Shown piece by piece: positions 1-10,499 of a stretch of 64,000 bases of DNA. The notes below the pieces were generated by a model. It saw only the letters and a program-made list of their open reading frames with translations. It searched no databases and had not been told where the DNA came from. Numbering within the stretch: the stretch's first letter is position 1; each line of letters starts with the position of its first letter. Location: positions 66,030,242 through 66,094,241 of the forward strand of contig OZ038381.1 of the NCBI GenBank assembly GCA_964036045.1. The letters run 5' to 3'. The position numbers and the translations under genes are program-made. The stretch is from Eutreptiella sp. 'Long Island Sound 2002' (taxonomy: Eukaryota > Euglenozoa > Euglenophyceae > Eutreptiales > Eutreptiaceae).

Positions 1-160
1 CAGCAACCAGCAGCCAGCAATCAACAGCCAGCGACAAGCAGCAGCAACAGTCAACATCCAGCACCCAGGAGCCAAGAGCAAACAGCCAGCAAACAGCAGC
101 CGCTAACATCCACCAGCACGCAGCCAGCAACCAGCAACCATCTGACACATCAGCCTTCAC
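1..160. repeat. CAGCA-rich low-complexity tract
   Basis: The sequence is a degenerate run of CAGCAACCAGC-like words with no fixed period. No open frame with coding character is seen. It is probably an old simple-sequence expansion. Confidence 0.7.
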
Positions 161-833
161 CCGTCACCCACCTACACTGTAGGACACAACACCGTCACCA
201 CACTGCACCACACTGCACCACTGCATGCACAGCTCTGCGCACCAGGAAACCTTACCGATCCATTGAGTCTTTTTTGTTTGAGCCATCAATTGGAATTTTT
301 CTTTTCTATTTTTTCAGGACCATTAAGGCAAGAGCGCAAGACTTGAGCAGAATGAAAGGGCTATGTACTTTAGTAATTCTCAGATCAGCTACAGGGCCCG
401 GGACTGACTTCAGGCAAGCCAGATTATTCCGGTCTGTTTTTCTTTTTGCCCCTGCACTTGCTCACTTCTCTTCGCTCAATCCACTCGTCCCTTCTTCATT
501 ATATCATCTGTTTGTTATTCCTCATTTTGCCTTGGTATAGGCTATATATCCCTTTGCATCTTTCACCGAAATGGCCTCTACAAGTATTCTAATCTTTTCA
601 GGGCCATGGTGCAGTTCATGCAATGTTTTCACCCTGACTAGGTTTGTAAATACCCGTGGCTGTCCTTTGGAGAACTTCGGCTCACCATGAACGCTCATTT
701 TGCCCATGGTTAGGCCGCTTTGGTGCAATGCTTTGGGCGGGGGACCGCCATGCCTCAAAAAAAGGCAAAGAAAAAAAAAGGGGGGGGCGGGCGGGGGGAG
801 GGGAGGGGGGCAACAAGACGCCAAGGCCCGAGG
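161..833. other. Unassigned, no supported gene
   Basis: No family is recognised here. Pyrimidine-rich tracts ending in CAG occur near 316 and 600 and could be splice acceptors on the plus strand. The minus strand between about 522 and 720 is open and reads like coding sequence (a stretch containing KTLHELHHGPEKIRILVEA), but it has no start, no partner exon and no recognised homologue. The two readings exclude each other and neither is called. Confidence 0.4.
778..812 (+). other. G-run tract with G-quadruplex potential
   Basis: Successive G-runs of 4-8 separated by one to three bases satisfy the G-quadruplex pattern on the plus strand. The tract lies directly upstream of the LINE 3' repeat block. 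Any structural role is inference. Confidence 0.5.
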
Positions 834-994
834 CACCCCGGGCCCCAAAACACGCAAAGCAGGAGACAATGGGGGCGCAACAGGGATGGAAAAAAAAATC
901 CAACAACAATCACAAACAGGGCAACCCCAGCCCGTAGGGGGCCGAATAAGCAAAGAGCGCACCAAGACCGGCCAGAGGAAAGGTGAGGCGCACC
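834..994 (+). repeat. 161-bp direct repeat, first copy
   Basis: This block recurs almost unchanged at 2181-2341, offset 1347. It contains an A9 run, a CAACAACAATCACAAACAGGG word and ends GAGGCGCACC. It marks one edge of a duplicated LINE 3' segment, discussed in the findings. Confidence 0.9.
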
Positions 995-998
995 GGGT

Positions 999-2185
999 TT
1001 GGCGGAGCGCAGCCGAAACCCGAGCCCAGGCACACACACCCACACTGCACACCCGAGGCAGGAGTGGCAGGTAACAAGCTGGGCGCGCCCACAAACACAC
1101 ACACACCCCAAACACCCCAGCCAGGAGTGGCGGGGTGCCGCGGAAACTCGAGCCCAGGCACACACACCCACAGAGCACACCCGAGCCAGGAGTGGCGGGG
1201 TACAAGTGGAGCGCGCACACAAGCACACACACACCCCGACACCTGAGCCAGGAGAGGCGGGGCGCAGGCGCAACCCAAGCCCAAGCACACACATCCACAC
1301 TGCACACCCCAACCAGGAGTGGCGGGGTACAAGCGGAGCGCGCCCACAAACACACAGACAGCCAAACACCCCAGCCAGGAGTGGCGGGGCGCAGCCGAAA
1401 CCCGAGCCCGAGCACACACACCCACGGCGCACACCCCAGCCAGGAGTGGCGAGGTACAAGCGGGGCATGCCCACCAACACACACACACCCCAACACCGAA
1501 GCCAGGACTGGCGGGGCGCAGCCGCAACCCGAGCCCAGGCACAAACACCCACACCGCACACCCCAGCCAGGAGTGGCGGGATACAGGCGGGGCGCACCCA
1601 CAAACACACACAAACCCCAACACCGCAGCTAGCAGTGGCGGAGCGCAGCCAAAACCCGAGCCCAGGCACACACACCCACAGAGCACACCCCAGCCAGGAG
1701 TGGCGGGGTAAAAGCGAGGCGCGCCCACAAACACACACACACCCCAACACCCCAGCCAGGAGTGGCGGGGCGCAGCCGCAACCCGAGCCCAGGCACACAC
1801 ACCCACACCGCACATCCCAGCCAGGAGTGGCAGGGTACAGGCGGGGCGCGCCCACAAACACACACACACCCCAACAGCCCAGCCGGGATTGGCGGGGCGC
1901 AGCCGAAACGCAAGCCCAGGCACACACACCCACACCGCACACCCCAGCCAGGAGTGGCGGGGTACAAGCAGAGCACGCACACAAACACACACACACCCCA
2001 ACGCCCCAGCCGGGAGTGGCGGGGCGCAGCTGAAACCCGAGCCCAAACAGACACGACCACCCGCCACACCCCAGCCAGGAGTGGCGGGGTACAAGCGGAG
2101 CGCGCACACAAACACACACACACCCCAACGCCCCAGCCAGGAGTGGCGGGGCGCCGCCGAAACCCGAGCCCAGGCACACACACCC
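999..2185 (+). repeat. 63-bp minisatellite block, duplicate copy 1
   Basis: This is a tandem array with a period of about 62-65 bp. Each unit begins near CCAGGAGTGGCGGGG and continues through a CACACACA-rich half. Two unit types alternate (GGGGTACAAGCGG and GGGGCGCAGCCG), giving a higher-order unit of about 127 bp. The whole block is nearly identical to 3263-4449 at a constant offset of 2264. The long open frames across it on both strands follow from the stop-poor repeat unit and are not genes. Confidence 0.9.
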
Positions 2186-2341
2186 CGGGCCCCAAAACAC
2201 GAAAAGCAGGAGACAATGGGGGCGCAACAGGGATGGAAAAAAAAATCCAACAACAATCACAAACAGGGCAACCCCAGCCCGTAGGGGGCCGAATAAGCAA
2301 AGAGCGCACCAAGACCGGCCAGAGGAAAGGTGAGGCGCACC
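2181..2341 (+). repeat. 161-bp direct repeat, second copy
   Basis: Second copy of 834-994. It is followed by about 300 bp of sequence (2342-2640) found once in the window, then by more minisatellite. Confidence 0.9.
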
Positions 2342-2640
2342 AGAACGTGCCCGGGAGGCCGGCTCGCCCGACCCGGCCAAGAGGGGCACGCACACGCACA
2401 CACGCGCGGGACCCGGGCGTGGCGTCCTCCGACCCGAAAAGGGCGGTGTCGGCGTCCACACAAAACAGCCTCGGTGCACCGGCCGAGTCCCCCGTCGAAA
2501 GACGGGCGGTACGGGAAACCGGACACGTCAGTGACCAGGTTCACACACGTAAACCACCGCAGCGCACGCAGCCCAAGACCGACGCCGGAGGGACCTGCCA
2601 GGGACAACCCCTAGGGCACAGGAACAGGTGCCAGGCAACA

Positions 2641-5150
2641 CCCAACCCACAAAACACAAAGCCAGGAGACGTGGGGTACAAGCAGACGGAGCAGACCAAC
2701 ACACACACCCCAACACCCCAGCCAGGCGTGGCGGGGCGCAGCCGAAACCCAAGACCAAGCACAAACCCCCACAGAGCACACCCCAGCCAGGAGTGGCGGG
2801 GTACAAGCGGAGCGCGCACACAAACACACGCACACCCCAACACCCAAGCCAGGAGTGGCGGGGCGCAGCCCCAGCCCAAGCCCAAGCACACACACCCACA
2901 TCGCACACCGCAGCGAGGAGAGGCGGGGTACACACGAAGCTCGCCCACAGACACACACACAGCCCAACACCACAGCCAGGCTTGGCGGGGCGCAGCCGAA
3001 ATCCGAGCCCGAGCACCCACAACCACACCGCACACCCCAGCCAGGAGTGGCGGGGTACAGGCGAGGCGGGCCCACAAACACACACACACCTTAACACCCC
3101 AGCCAGGAGTGGCGGGGCGCAGCCGCAACCCGAGCCCAGGCACACACACCCACACCGAACACCCAAGCCAGGAATGGCGGGGTACAAGCAGGGCGGCGGA
3201 GAGGCGGGGTACACACGAAGCTCGCCCACAGACACACACACAGCCCAACGCCCCAGCCGGGATTGGCGGAGCGCAGCCGAAACCCGAGCCCAGGCACACA
3301 CACCCACACTGCACACCCCAGGCAGGAGTGGCAGGTAACAAGCTGGGCGCGCCCACAAACACACACACACCCCAAACACCCCAGCCAGGAGTGGCGGGGT
3401 GCCGCGGAAACTCGAGCCCAGGCACACACACCCACAGAGCACACCCGAGCCAGGAGTGGCGGGGTACAAGTGGAGCGCGCACACAAGCACACACACACCC
3501 CGACACCTGAGCCAGGAGAGGCGGGGCGCAGGCGCAACCCAAGCCCAAGCACAGACACCCACACTGCACACCCCAACCAGGAGTGGCGGGGTACAAGCGG
3601 AGCGCGCCCACAAACACACAGACAGCCAAACACCCCAGCCAGGAGTGGCGGGGCGCAGCCGAAACCCGAGCCCGAGCACACACACCCACGGCGCACACCC
3701 GAGCCAGGAGTGGCGAGGTACAAGCGGGGCATGCCCACAAACACACACACACCCCAACACCGAAGCCAGGACTGGCGGGGCGCAGCCGCAACCCGAGCCC
3801 AGGCACAAACACCCACACCGCACACCCCAGCCAGGAGTGGCGGGATACAGGCGGGGCGCACCCACAAACACACACAAACCCCAACACCGCAGCTAGCAGT
3901 GGCGGAGCGCAGCCAAAACCCGAGCCCAGGCACACACACCCACAGAGCACACCCCAGCCAGGAGTGGCGGGGTAAAAGCGAGGCGCGCCCACAAACACAC
4001 ACACACCCCAACACCCCAGCCAGGAGTGGCGGGGCGCAGCCGCAACCCGAGCCCAGGCACAAACACCCACACCGCACATCCCAGCCAGGAGTGGCAGGGT
4101 ACAAGCGGGGCGCGCCCACAAACACACACACACCCCGACAGCCCAGCCGGGATTGGCGGGGCGCAGCCGAAACGCAAGCCAAGGCACACACACCCACACC
4201 ACACACCCCAGCCAGGAGTGGCGGGGTACAAGCAGAGCACGCACACAAACACACACACACCCCAACGCCCCAGCCGGGAGTGGCGGGGCGCAGCTGAAAC
4301 CCGAGCCCAAACAGACACGACCACCCGCCACACCCCAGCCAGGAGTGGCGGGGTACAAGCGGAGCGCGCACACAAACACACACACACCCCAACGCCCCAG
4401 CCAGGAGTGGCGGGGCGCCGCCGAAACCCGAGCCCAGGCACACACACCCACGCCGCAGACCCGGGCCAGGAGTGGCGGGATACACGCGGAGCGCGCCGAC
4501 AAAGACAAACACACCCAACATGCAAGCCAAGAGAGGCGGGGCGCAGCCAAAACCGGAGCCCGAGCACACACAACCGCACCGCACACCCCAGCCAGGAGTG
4601 GCGGGGTACAAGTGGAGCGCGCACACAAACACACACGCACCCCAAAACCCCAGCCAGGAGTGGCGGGGCGCAGCCGCAACCCGAGCCAAGGCACCCAAGC
4701 CCACACCACACACCCTAGCCAGGACTGGCGGGGTACAAGCGGAGCGCGCCCAAAAAACACACACACACCCCAACACCCGGGCCAGGAGTGGCGGGGCGCA
4801 GCCTAAACCCGAGCCCAAGCACAAAGACCCACGCAGCACGCCTGAGCCAGGAGTGGCGGGGCGCAGCCGCAGCCCGAGCCAAGGCACCCACGCCCACCCC
4901 ACACACCCCAGCCAGGAGTGGCGGGCTACGTGCGGAGCACGCAGACAAGCACACACACACCCAAAAACCCCAGCATAAAGTGGCGGGGCGCAGCCGAAAC
5001 CAGAAGCCAAGCACACACACCCACACTGCACACCCCAGCCAGGAGTGGCAGGGTACAAGCGGAGCGCACACACAAGCGCACATACACCCCAACACCCCAG
5101 CCAGGAGTGGTGGGGCGCAGCGGAAACTCGAACCCAACCACAACCCAGAC
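2641..5150 (+). repeat. 63-bp minisatellite, main array
   Basis: The array has the same alternating 62-65 bp units as 999-2185, with more diverged units towards 5150. It runs directly into the conserved LINE tail at 5155, so I interpret it as part of the 3' untranslated region of a plus-strand LINE rather than as an independent satellite. 3263-4449 is the duplicate of 999-2185. Confidence 0.85.
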
Positions 5151-5154
5151 CCAA

Positions 5155-5670
5155 ACACAAGCGCCACGCAACAGTAGGAAACCCAGTGTCCATAGCCCAG
5201 GCACTGAGGCAGCCCGTGCCATGGAGGTGACCCGGCCAAACAAGATCCGGAGCTCGGTGGTAAGGCTGCATCCTAAGGCCTGCGCTGCTTTGAAACTCGA
5301 GGCAGAGCGTGCGACACCCAAGCACCTCAGAACCCCAGTACCAAGACCATGCATGCATGCCTTGGGAACGGGATACGCCAGGAAGTCTGGTGAACCCCTA
5401 GGGTTCCGCCCAAAGGCGGGGAAGTGCGCAAGCACGGGGGCCCACCCTCCCGGCATGACAAGCAGTCACGCTGGCGGCGATCAGCCCTCCCGGTGTTGCC
5501 CGGGGCCGCTTTGTTGGGGCCCACCAGTCAGGTCTAGCGGGATGTAAGTTGCCTCCCCTCTTCAAACGCGGAGCGTCCTCCTGTTCATCACAGAGGCTAC
5601 GCCAGCAGGAACCATGGGGCGCCTCCCCACGACCGAGTGTACCTACCTACCTGCATTTACCTACCTCGGC
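5155..5670 (+). mobile_element. LINE 3' tail with ACCT repeats, copy T1
   Basis: This block of about 500 bp matches 21350-21845 along its length with scattered substitutions. It contains the word GGGGCCGCTTTGTTGGGG near 5504 and ends with ACCTACCTACCT at 5651-5662, plus a second ACCTACCT. Short tandem tails of this kind are usual at the 3' end of non-LTR retrotransposons. No coding sequence is present. Confidence 0.8.
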
Positions 5671-5696
5671 TCTCATGCCGCGGGAGCAGGACCGCG

Positions 5697-5757
5697 CGGG
5701 GCGCCGCTGTGGGGGTGGGGGGCCGGCTGGTAGGGGGGTCGGGGGGGTCAGGGGGTG
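5697..5757 (+). other. G-rich tract with G-quadruplex potential
   Basis: Repeated runs of 4-7 G lie between the LINE tail on the left and the minus-strand ORF on the right. Confidence 0.4.
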
Positions 5758-5779
5758 AGTAGGTCCCCTGCGTCAGGGG

Positions 5780-7192
5780 TTAATGTTGTAGAGGTGGGCG
5801 TGGTGCTGGTGGTGGATGTGGGCGTGGTGCGCCGGCACCTGCTGGATGCCGGGGGGGATGCACCGCAACGGCAGGACAGTGGGCTGCGGGGGCGCCCCGC
5901 TCCCCGTTCCTCGCCCTACGCCCTGCCCGTCCCCCTTTGCCCCAACGCCCCGCCCTGCCTGTCCCTGGGGGCCTACGTCGCCCCTCCCCCCCTTGCCCCT
6001 GGGTCCCCTCCCGGCCCCTAGCACCTGCCTGGGGCGCGCGCACTCCCTCCCCTTTGCCCTCTGACCCGTGCCGCGGGTCCCGACATCTGTCACCCGCGCC
6101 CTTGCTGGTTCCACTGACGCCCGCGTCTTTCCGGCGTCCTTGCCCATGTCCTTGGCTGTGTCCTTGTCCGCTGACCGCGCCCTGGTCCACCCCGTGCGCC
6201 CTGACGCCGCCGGCCTTGACGCCCTGCTCATGTCCTTGCGCCCGTCCCCTGGCGCTGCTGTTCGGGCCCGCGTCCTTTCCGTGCCCTTGCCCTTTTACCG
6301 CGCTGTGTTCTGCGCCCCGTCCTCCTGTGCTCGCGCTCTGGCCTGCCTCGTGTGCCTGTCCTCCTCCGCTGCCGCTGGCCTTGGTGCCTTGTCCGTGCCC
6401 TTGCCCTCTCTCCTTGCAGTGTGCGCCCTGGCCTGTCCCCTGCCTCCGTCCCTGGGCGCTCCCCCTGTCGCCTCCCGCCCCTCGCTCTGCGCTCCCTTGG
6501 TCCGTACCCTGCCCCGCCCGTGCGCTGTCCCCCCCCTCCTGGATCACGCGCCGGGCGTCCCACTGCCGCTGCAGCTGCAGCAGCGTGACGCCCGGCGTCG
6601 TACGCGTGGGCGCCGGGGCGCGGACGGGCCGCGCCTCCCCTTGGGGAAGGTGGCCTTGGGCGGGTACGGCTTTCCGGGGGGCTGGGGCGGGTGTTGCTGG
6701 GCTTGGTCTGGGCGCGGTACTTGGCGCCCTCCCTGCCCTCCGCTGCGGCTCGGTGGCTCCCGGCGGGCCGCTCGGGGCCGGCGCGGGGCCCGTCCCCCGC
6801 GCCGGCGGCGTGCCGGGGGCCGCGGTGTGGCCGGCCGGGGCCGCGGCACGGCTCGTCGGGGCCCCAGTCTCAGCTCCTTGTGCACCCGGGGCCTCCTCCT
6901 GGGGCGGGGCGGCAGGGGCTGTTGCCTGAGCGGCGGGGGCGGCCTCCTCGGCCAGCACGGGCTCCTGGGCTGGCGGCCCGGGGTAGGCGGGGGCCGCCCG
7001 AAGTCGGCGGGGGCCGCCCGGGGCTGCCCGGCCGGCGGACCAACCGGCACAGCAGCCTCCTCCAGCCCCCGCTCCTCGCGCCCCTGTGTATCCCGGGGAG
7101 ACGGCGGAGCGGGAGCGGGACTGGCGGTGGTGGCAGTCGTCCCGCGGGGGGGAGCCATAGGATTCTGACATCACTGTTTTCCTGGTAGGCAT
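5780..7192 (-). CDS. Low-complexity Ala/Pro/Gly/Gln-rich ORF, function unknown
   Basis: This is an uninterrupted minus-strand frame of 470 codons starting MPTRKTVMSESYGSPP. The N-terminal half is Ala/Pro-rich. The C-terminal half repeats Gly-Gln-Gly-His and Gly-Gln-Gly-Thr motifs with many Arg and Lys, so the product would be disordered and basic. No folded domain is visible. It lies downstream of LINE-A on the same strand and may be the last part of that element, comparable to the Pro/Thr-rich stretches of LINE-B. In sequence this rich in GC, open frames arise by chance, so coding status is uncertain. Confidence 0.35.
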   Translation of the reverse strand: MPTRKTVMSESYGSPPRDDCHHRQSRSRSAVSPGYTGARGAGAGGGCCAGWSAGRAAPGGPRRLRAAPAYPGPPAQEPVLAEEAAPAAQATAPAAPPQEEAPGAQGAETGAPTSRAAAPAGHTAAPGTPPARGTGPAPAPSGPPGATEPQRRAGRAPSTAPRPSPATPAPAPRKAVPAQGHLPQGEARPVRAPAPTRTTPGVTLLQLQRQWDARRVIQEGGDSARAGQGTDQGSAERGAGGDRGSAQGRRQGTGQGAHCKERGQGHGQGTKASGSGGGQAHEAGQSASTGGRGAEHSAVKGQGHGKDAGPNSSARGRAQGHEQGVKAGGVRAHGVDQGAVSGQGHSQGHGQGRRKDAGVSGTSKGAGDRCRDPRHGSEGKGEGVRAPQAGARGREGTQGQGGEGRRRPPGTGRAGRWGKGGRAGRRARNGERGAPAAHCPAVAVHPPRHPAGAGAPRPHPPPAPRPPLQH

Positions 7193-7225
7193 GCGTGGTC
7201 GCAGGCGTGTCCGTTCTACTACCTC

Positions 7226-8390
7226 CTAGTGCATCAGTGGCGTGCCGTGGGCGGTGCCGTGTAGTGCTGCGCGGGGGGGAGGGGGGGATGGGGCGGGGGG
7301 CCTGGCGGTAGTGTTGGTTCCGTCTGGGCAGGGGTCGATGGTCATCCACCGGCACTGGGGCGGGAGGCGGGCGAGCCACGCGGCCCACACGTCGCACAAC
7401 AGCTCCCAGTCTGGGGTGGGGCTCAGGGCCCTGGGCCCCCGGGGGTCGTCCGGCGATTCCAGGGGGAGCCGCAGAAGGTGGACCCCCGTAACGGCGGTGA
7501 CCTCCTGTGTTTGCAGGGAGGCGTGCATCCCGTCCCGCGCCTCGGGCGCCAGGAATGGGGGGGCGGGGCACGGGCGCTGCCCCGTAGAGGCGGGTGGGGG
7601 TGACCCCCAGGACCCGCTCCGGGTCCCCGCGGTTCGTGACGACGAGGAGGAGCAGGGGGGTGCCCGGGCCCTCTTGCCAGAGGACCTGCCCTCTGTGGTG
7701 GGCACGGGTGGTTCTGGAGAGGGGGGAGGACAGGCGCCGGCTGGCCCAGCCGCGGGGCGCTTGTGTGGTCGGCCGGAGGGTGGGACACCAGGTGGGATCT
7801 GTGGGGAACACCTCGCACACGACGGCGTGGGGGGGGGGGCGGCCTGGTGCCGTTGACACCGGGTTGGTTTGGCGGGGGCGGGTGGGCGTCTCGTCCGCGC
7901 CTTCCACGAATATCGTGACTTCGCCCACTTTCACGTCCTCGTCTGGTGGATGTAGAAGGTGGAGTGCCGCATTCAGTTCGGACACTCCTCCCGGGTATGT
8001 GGCCCGCGCCTGGGTCAGGTACGGGGCCGCGCCCCTGGGGCAGCGCGTCCCAAGGGCCTGCAGCAGGGCTGGGGCGCTGCTGTGGAGGAACGTGGCCGAC
8101 CCTGCGCCCGTCAGCCGCAGGGTGTCCCCAATGGACAGGGGCCAGCCCGACCGGTTGGACGTTCGCGACTCCATCCAGTACCCGTAGAGGGCTGCCACAG
8201 GGCCTATAAGCCCCGGCCAGACGGTGTTCACCATCCGGTGCATCGCCGAGAGTACCGTAGGGACCCCTGCCCCGTTCATGGCGCGGACGGCCGGGAGGGC
8301 GGCCTTGCCGAGGAAAGTTCTCCCGCTGCCCGCCGGGTTGTGCTGGGCGGCAAGGTGCGCCTCGTGCGCCTCGGTCACCGCCTCCGCCAC
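7226..8390 (-). pseudogene. LINE-A accessory protein region, broken
   Basis: The minus-strand reading has globular character in its first 180 residues (starting MAEAVTEAHEAHLAAQHNPA) and switches frame near 7520, where a segment containing DWELLCDVWAAWLARLPPQ continues it. Two short segments resemble the LINE-D protein at 26305-27365: LNAALHLLHPPDEDVKVGE against EVMHLLTPDRVQLPQDVHL, and LLLLVVTNRGDPERV against YILVHATRNGNRV. The order of the two is reversed. These appear to be modules of the same LINE protein family with unknown function. No catalytic motif was recognised. Confidence 0.4.
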
Positions 8391-8507
8391 CAGGCTCCAG
8401 ACGGTCGCCTCCTGCGCTCAGCGGCGGACTCTGGCGTGCTCCGGCCCGTTCCCCCTTCAGCGAGGCATGGTGCTGTGCGCTTCGCAAGGCGCGGCGTTGG
8501 GCAGGGG

Positions 8508-8942
8508 TCAGGGCACAAACACGTGCGACAGGTGCGCGACGGACGTCGGGTCCCGCAGGTGCACACGGATCCACAGGAGGGCGGGACCCGCGGGGCCCGG
8601 GTGGCCATGCGAGGAGATTTGCGCGTCCCCGATGCGCCGGTGCAACGCCTCCTCTTCCGTGCGCCTGCGCAGGCCCGCGGGTTGTTCGGGCCAGGGGCAC
8701 GCGGCCACCTGGGAGCACTGTGCGCACCTGTTGGCGCCCATCGGCGCAGCAGAGGACATCGCGTCACATTCCCCGCAGAGGTGGCAGGTGTGTGGGAGGT
8801 GAAAGGCTGGCGACCAGGGGCCGAGACGGTAGAGCCAGAGGTCGTCCCACCGTTGGCAAAGGCGGTTCCGGAGCTCTAGCAGGCGGGCGCGAACACTCCG
8901 TCGGTAGTCCGTGCCAAGCGTTTTCTGCCGACCTCCTGCCAC
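8508..8942 (-). pseudogene. LINE-A Cys-rich segment
   Basis: This minus-strand frame of 144 codons contains a Cys/His cluster: CHLCGEC, then about ten residues on CAQCSQVAACPW. The spacing suggests a zinc-binding module of RING or treble-clef type. It follows the zf-RVT region of LINE-A in the 5' to 3' direction. LINE-B has a different Cys-rich finger in the corresponding position (49789-49992). A zinc-binding role is inferred only from cysteine spacing. Confidence 0.4.
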
Positions 8943-9845
8943 GTGTCGGCAGGGAGGATCCCGTGGTCGTGGAAGGCCGCGATGAGTTCATCCCACCCCG
9001 GGCAGGGGTGCCCCCGGGGGGAGGTCGTCATATACGTGTGGCGCCCGGTGAGGTCGGGCACAAGAGCGCCCCACTGGCACCTGTCCGCGACGTCCGGGTG
9101 GAGGAGGGCCATAGGGTGCCGTCCGCGATCGCCTCCCACCCTACCCTCCGCCCGTCGCAGCTGCCCAGCTCCCGGCGTAGCCCGGCTGCAAGGTCGGTGG
9201 GGAGCATGAGGAGCAGGGTCCCCGGAATGTCGCCCAACCAGGACAGAACGTCGTTGTACGTAGGTCCCCTGTCTTTGTCCTTTCAGGGGGGAGCCACCGC
9301 ATGGTGGCTGCGTCGCACCCCCATGTGTGTATCTCTGTGGCTTGGAGCACGTTGGCGGCGTGGAGTACGAGGCAGGGGGGGAGGGGCGCCCCGATGAGCG
9401 AGGACCCATTCCCACTCCACCCCACGTTCAGCGCCGGGGCCGTTCGCAGCCATCCCTCGGCCGCCGCGTACCACGGGTAGTCAGGGCCCGCCCCACGAAT
9501 CATGGTGGGCCGTGGCCGGGTGTGCGGCCCCCACCCCTCGAGCGGGACGGCGGTGTACTGCTGCGCGGGGGTCCCTGGTGCGCGCGTGGCGGCGCACCAC
9601 CGGCCCCATTTGCGCGCCCACTCTGCGTCCACTATGCGGGCCTCCCGCGCGGTCATGGAGCCGCACCCGATGATCCAGGGCGGGAAGATGGCGTCCTGCA
9701 GGTGCTTCGAGAAACCCCCCGGCAGGTCCCAGTATGGGTGGGGGTCCTCTTGCGGTGGACATTCGGAGGTGCCGTTCACGATGCGGAGGGAGGCCACGAA
9801 GCCCTCGACAGGGCGCGGGGGGGGGGGGCAGTTGCCCTCCGCCAC
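8876..9845 (-). pseudogene. LINE-A segment downstream of zf-RVT, unknown domain
   Basis: Two overlapping minus-strand frames (9141-9845 and 8876-9260) join into one protein-like stretch, with a frame change near 9240. Readable parts include the HPYWDLPGGFSKHLQDAIF region and GTLLLMLPTDLAAGLRRELG. I do not recognise the domain. It lies between the zf-RVT finger and the Cys-rich segment. Confidence 0.35.
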
Positions 9846-9851
9846 GGTGAG

Positions 9852-10298
9852 TCATCGGTGCACCCAGGCCGCTGCGCTTAGGGGCTCGCCGAGGAGTTGC
9901 TCCAGTCGGTGATTGCGGAGCTCCCCCACGAAGTCTCCCAGCCGGAGCATGTGTTGGAGGAAATTTTCCACGGAGGTCCCTCCCGACGGGTCGTAGCAGG
10001 CGATTGCGTGGAGCTGCGCTTCTGCCGCCTCAGGCACCAGCCCAGAGCAGAAGACTTTTGTCCATTCGGCGTCCGCGGAGCGCCATGAAGCCACCCATAG
10101 AGCCTTGTCCTCGAGCGGGAGGTGGCGGGCCGCCTCCTGCACCGCCTGGCGGTAGTGGGGCCAGAGGAGCCGTGAGTGGGCGCAACCTACGTGCATGTGT
10201 ACCGGGGTCTCTTCCGGGCCACCGCAGAGGAGGCATGACTGCGGGAGGACGGCGACGTGAAAGAGCCGCTCCTTCCGGATGCGGAGACTGCGCTGCAC
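9852..10298 (-). pseudogene. LINE-A zf-RVT zinc finger region
   Basis: The minus-strand frame of 148 codons carries CLLCGGPEETPVHMHVGC, a C-x2-C...H-x4-C arrangement typical of the finger that follows RT and RNase H in plant-type and algal LINEs (the zf-RVT family). A helical region follows that aligns in character with 49200-49600 of LINE-B, which has CPCHLEQPETWEHFIQC in the same place. Its role in the element is presumed nucleic-acid binding at the C-terminus of the polyprotein. Confidence 0.65.
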
Positions 10299-10499
10299 CG
10301 GCGTGTTGCCGTCTCTGGCCCGCAGCGCCGGTGGTTGGTGGCCGCCGCGCTGAGGTCCCAGGCTTCAACGTAGGCCGCGGCGTGGGCTGCGCCCAGGGGT
10401 GTGTGCCCTCGGTGCACCAGCGCATGGTCCAGCTGTGCCTGCTGCGCAACCGTGCTGAGCGGCTGCATTGTGGGGGGCCACAGGTCGAGGTGCCTGTCT

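Noticed and set aside
999-2185. Regular repeat spacing reminiscent of a CRISPR array
   Set aside because: The whole unit repeats with small variation. There are no unique spacers and no cas genes, and the sequence is eukaryotic.
522-5358. Very long open frames (up to 755 codons) on both strands across the minisatellite
   Set aside because: They follow the 63-bp repeat unit, which lacks stops in most frames, are Cys/Val/Gly- or His/Thr-rich, and exist in several frames at once. No folded domain is seen.
5816-7188. Plus-strand Cys/Pro/Leu-rich frames opposite the minus-strand ORF
   Set aside because: They are compositional shadows of a stop-poor GC-rich region with no motif.
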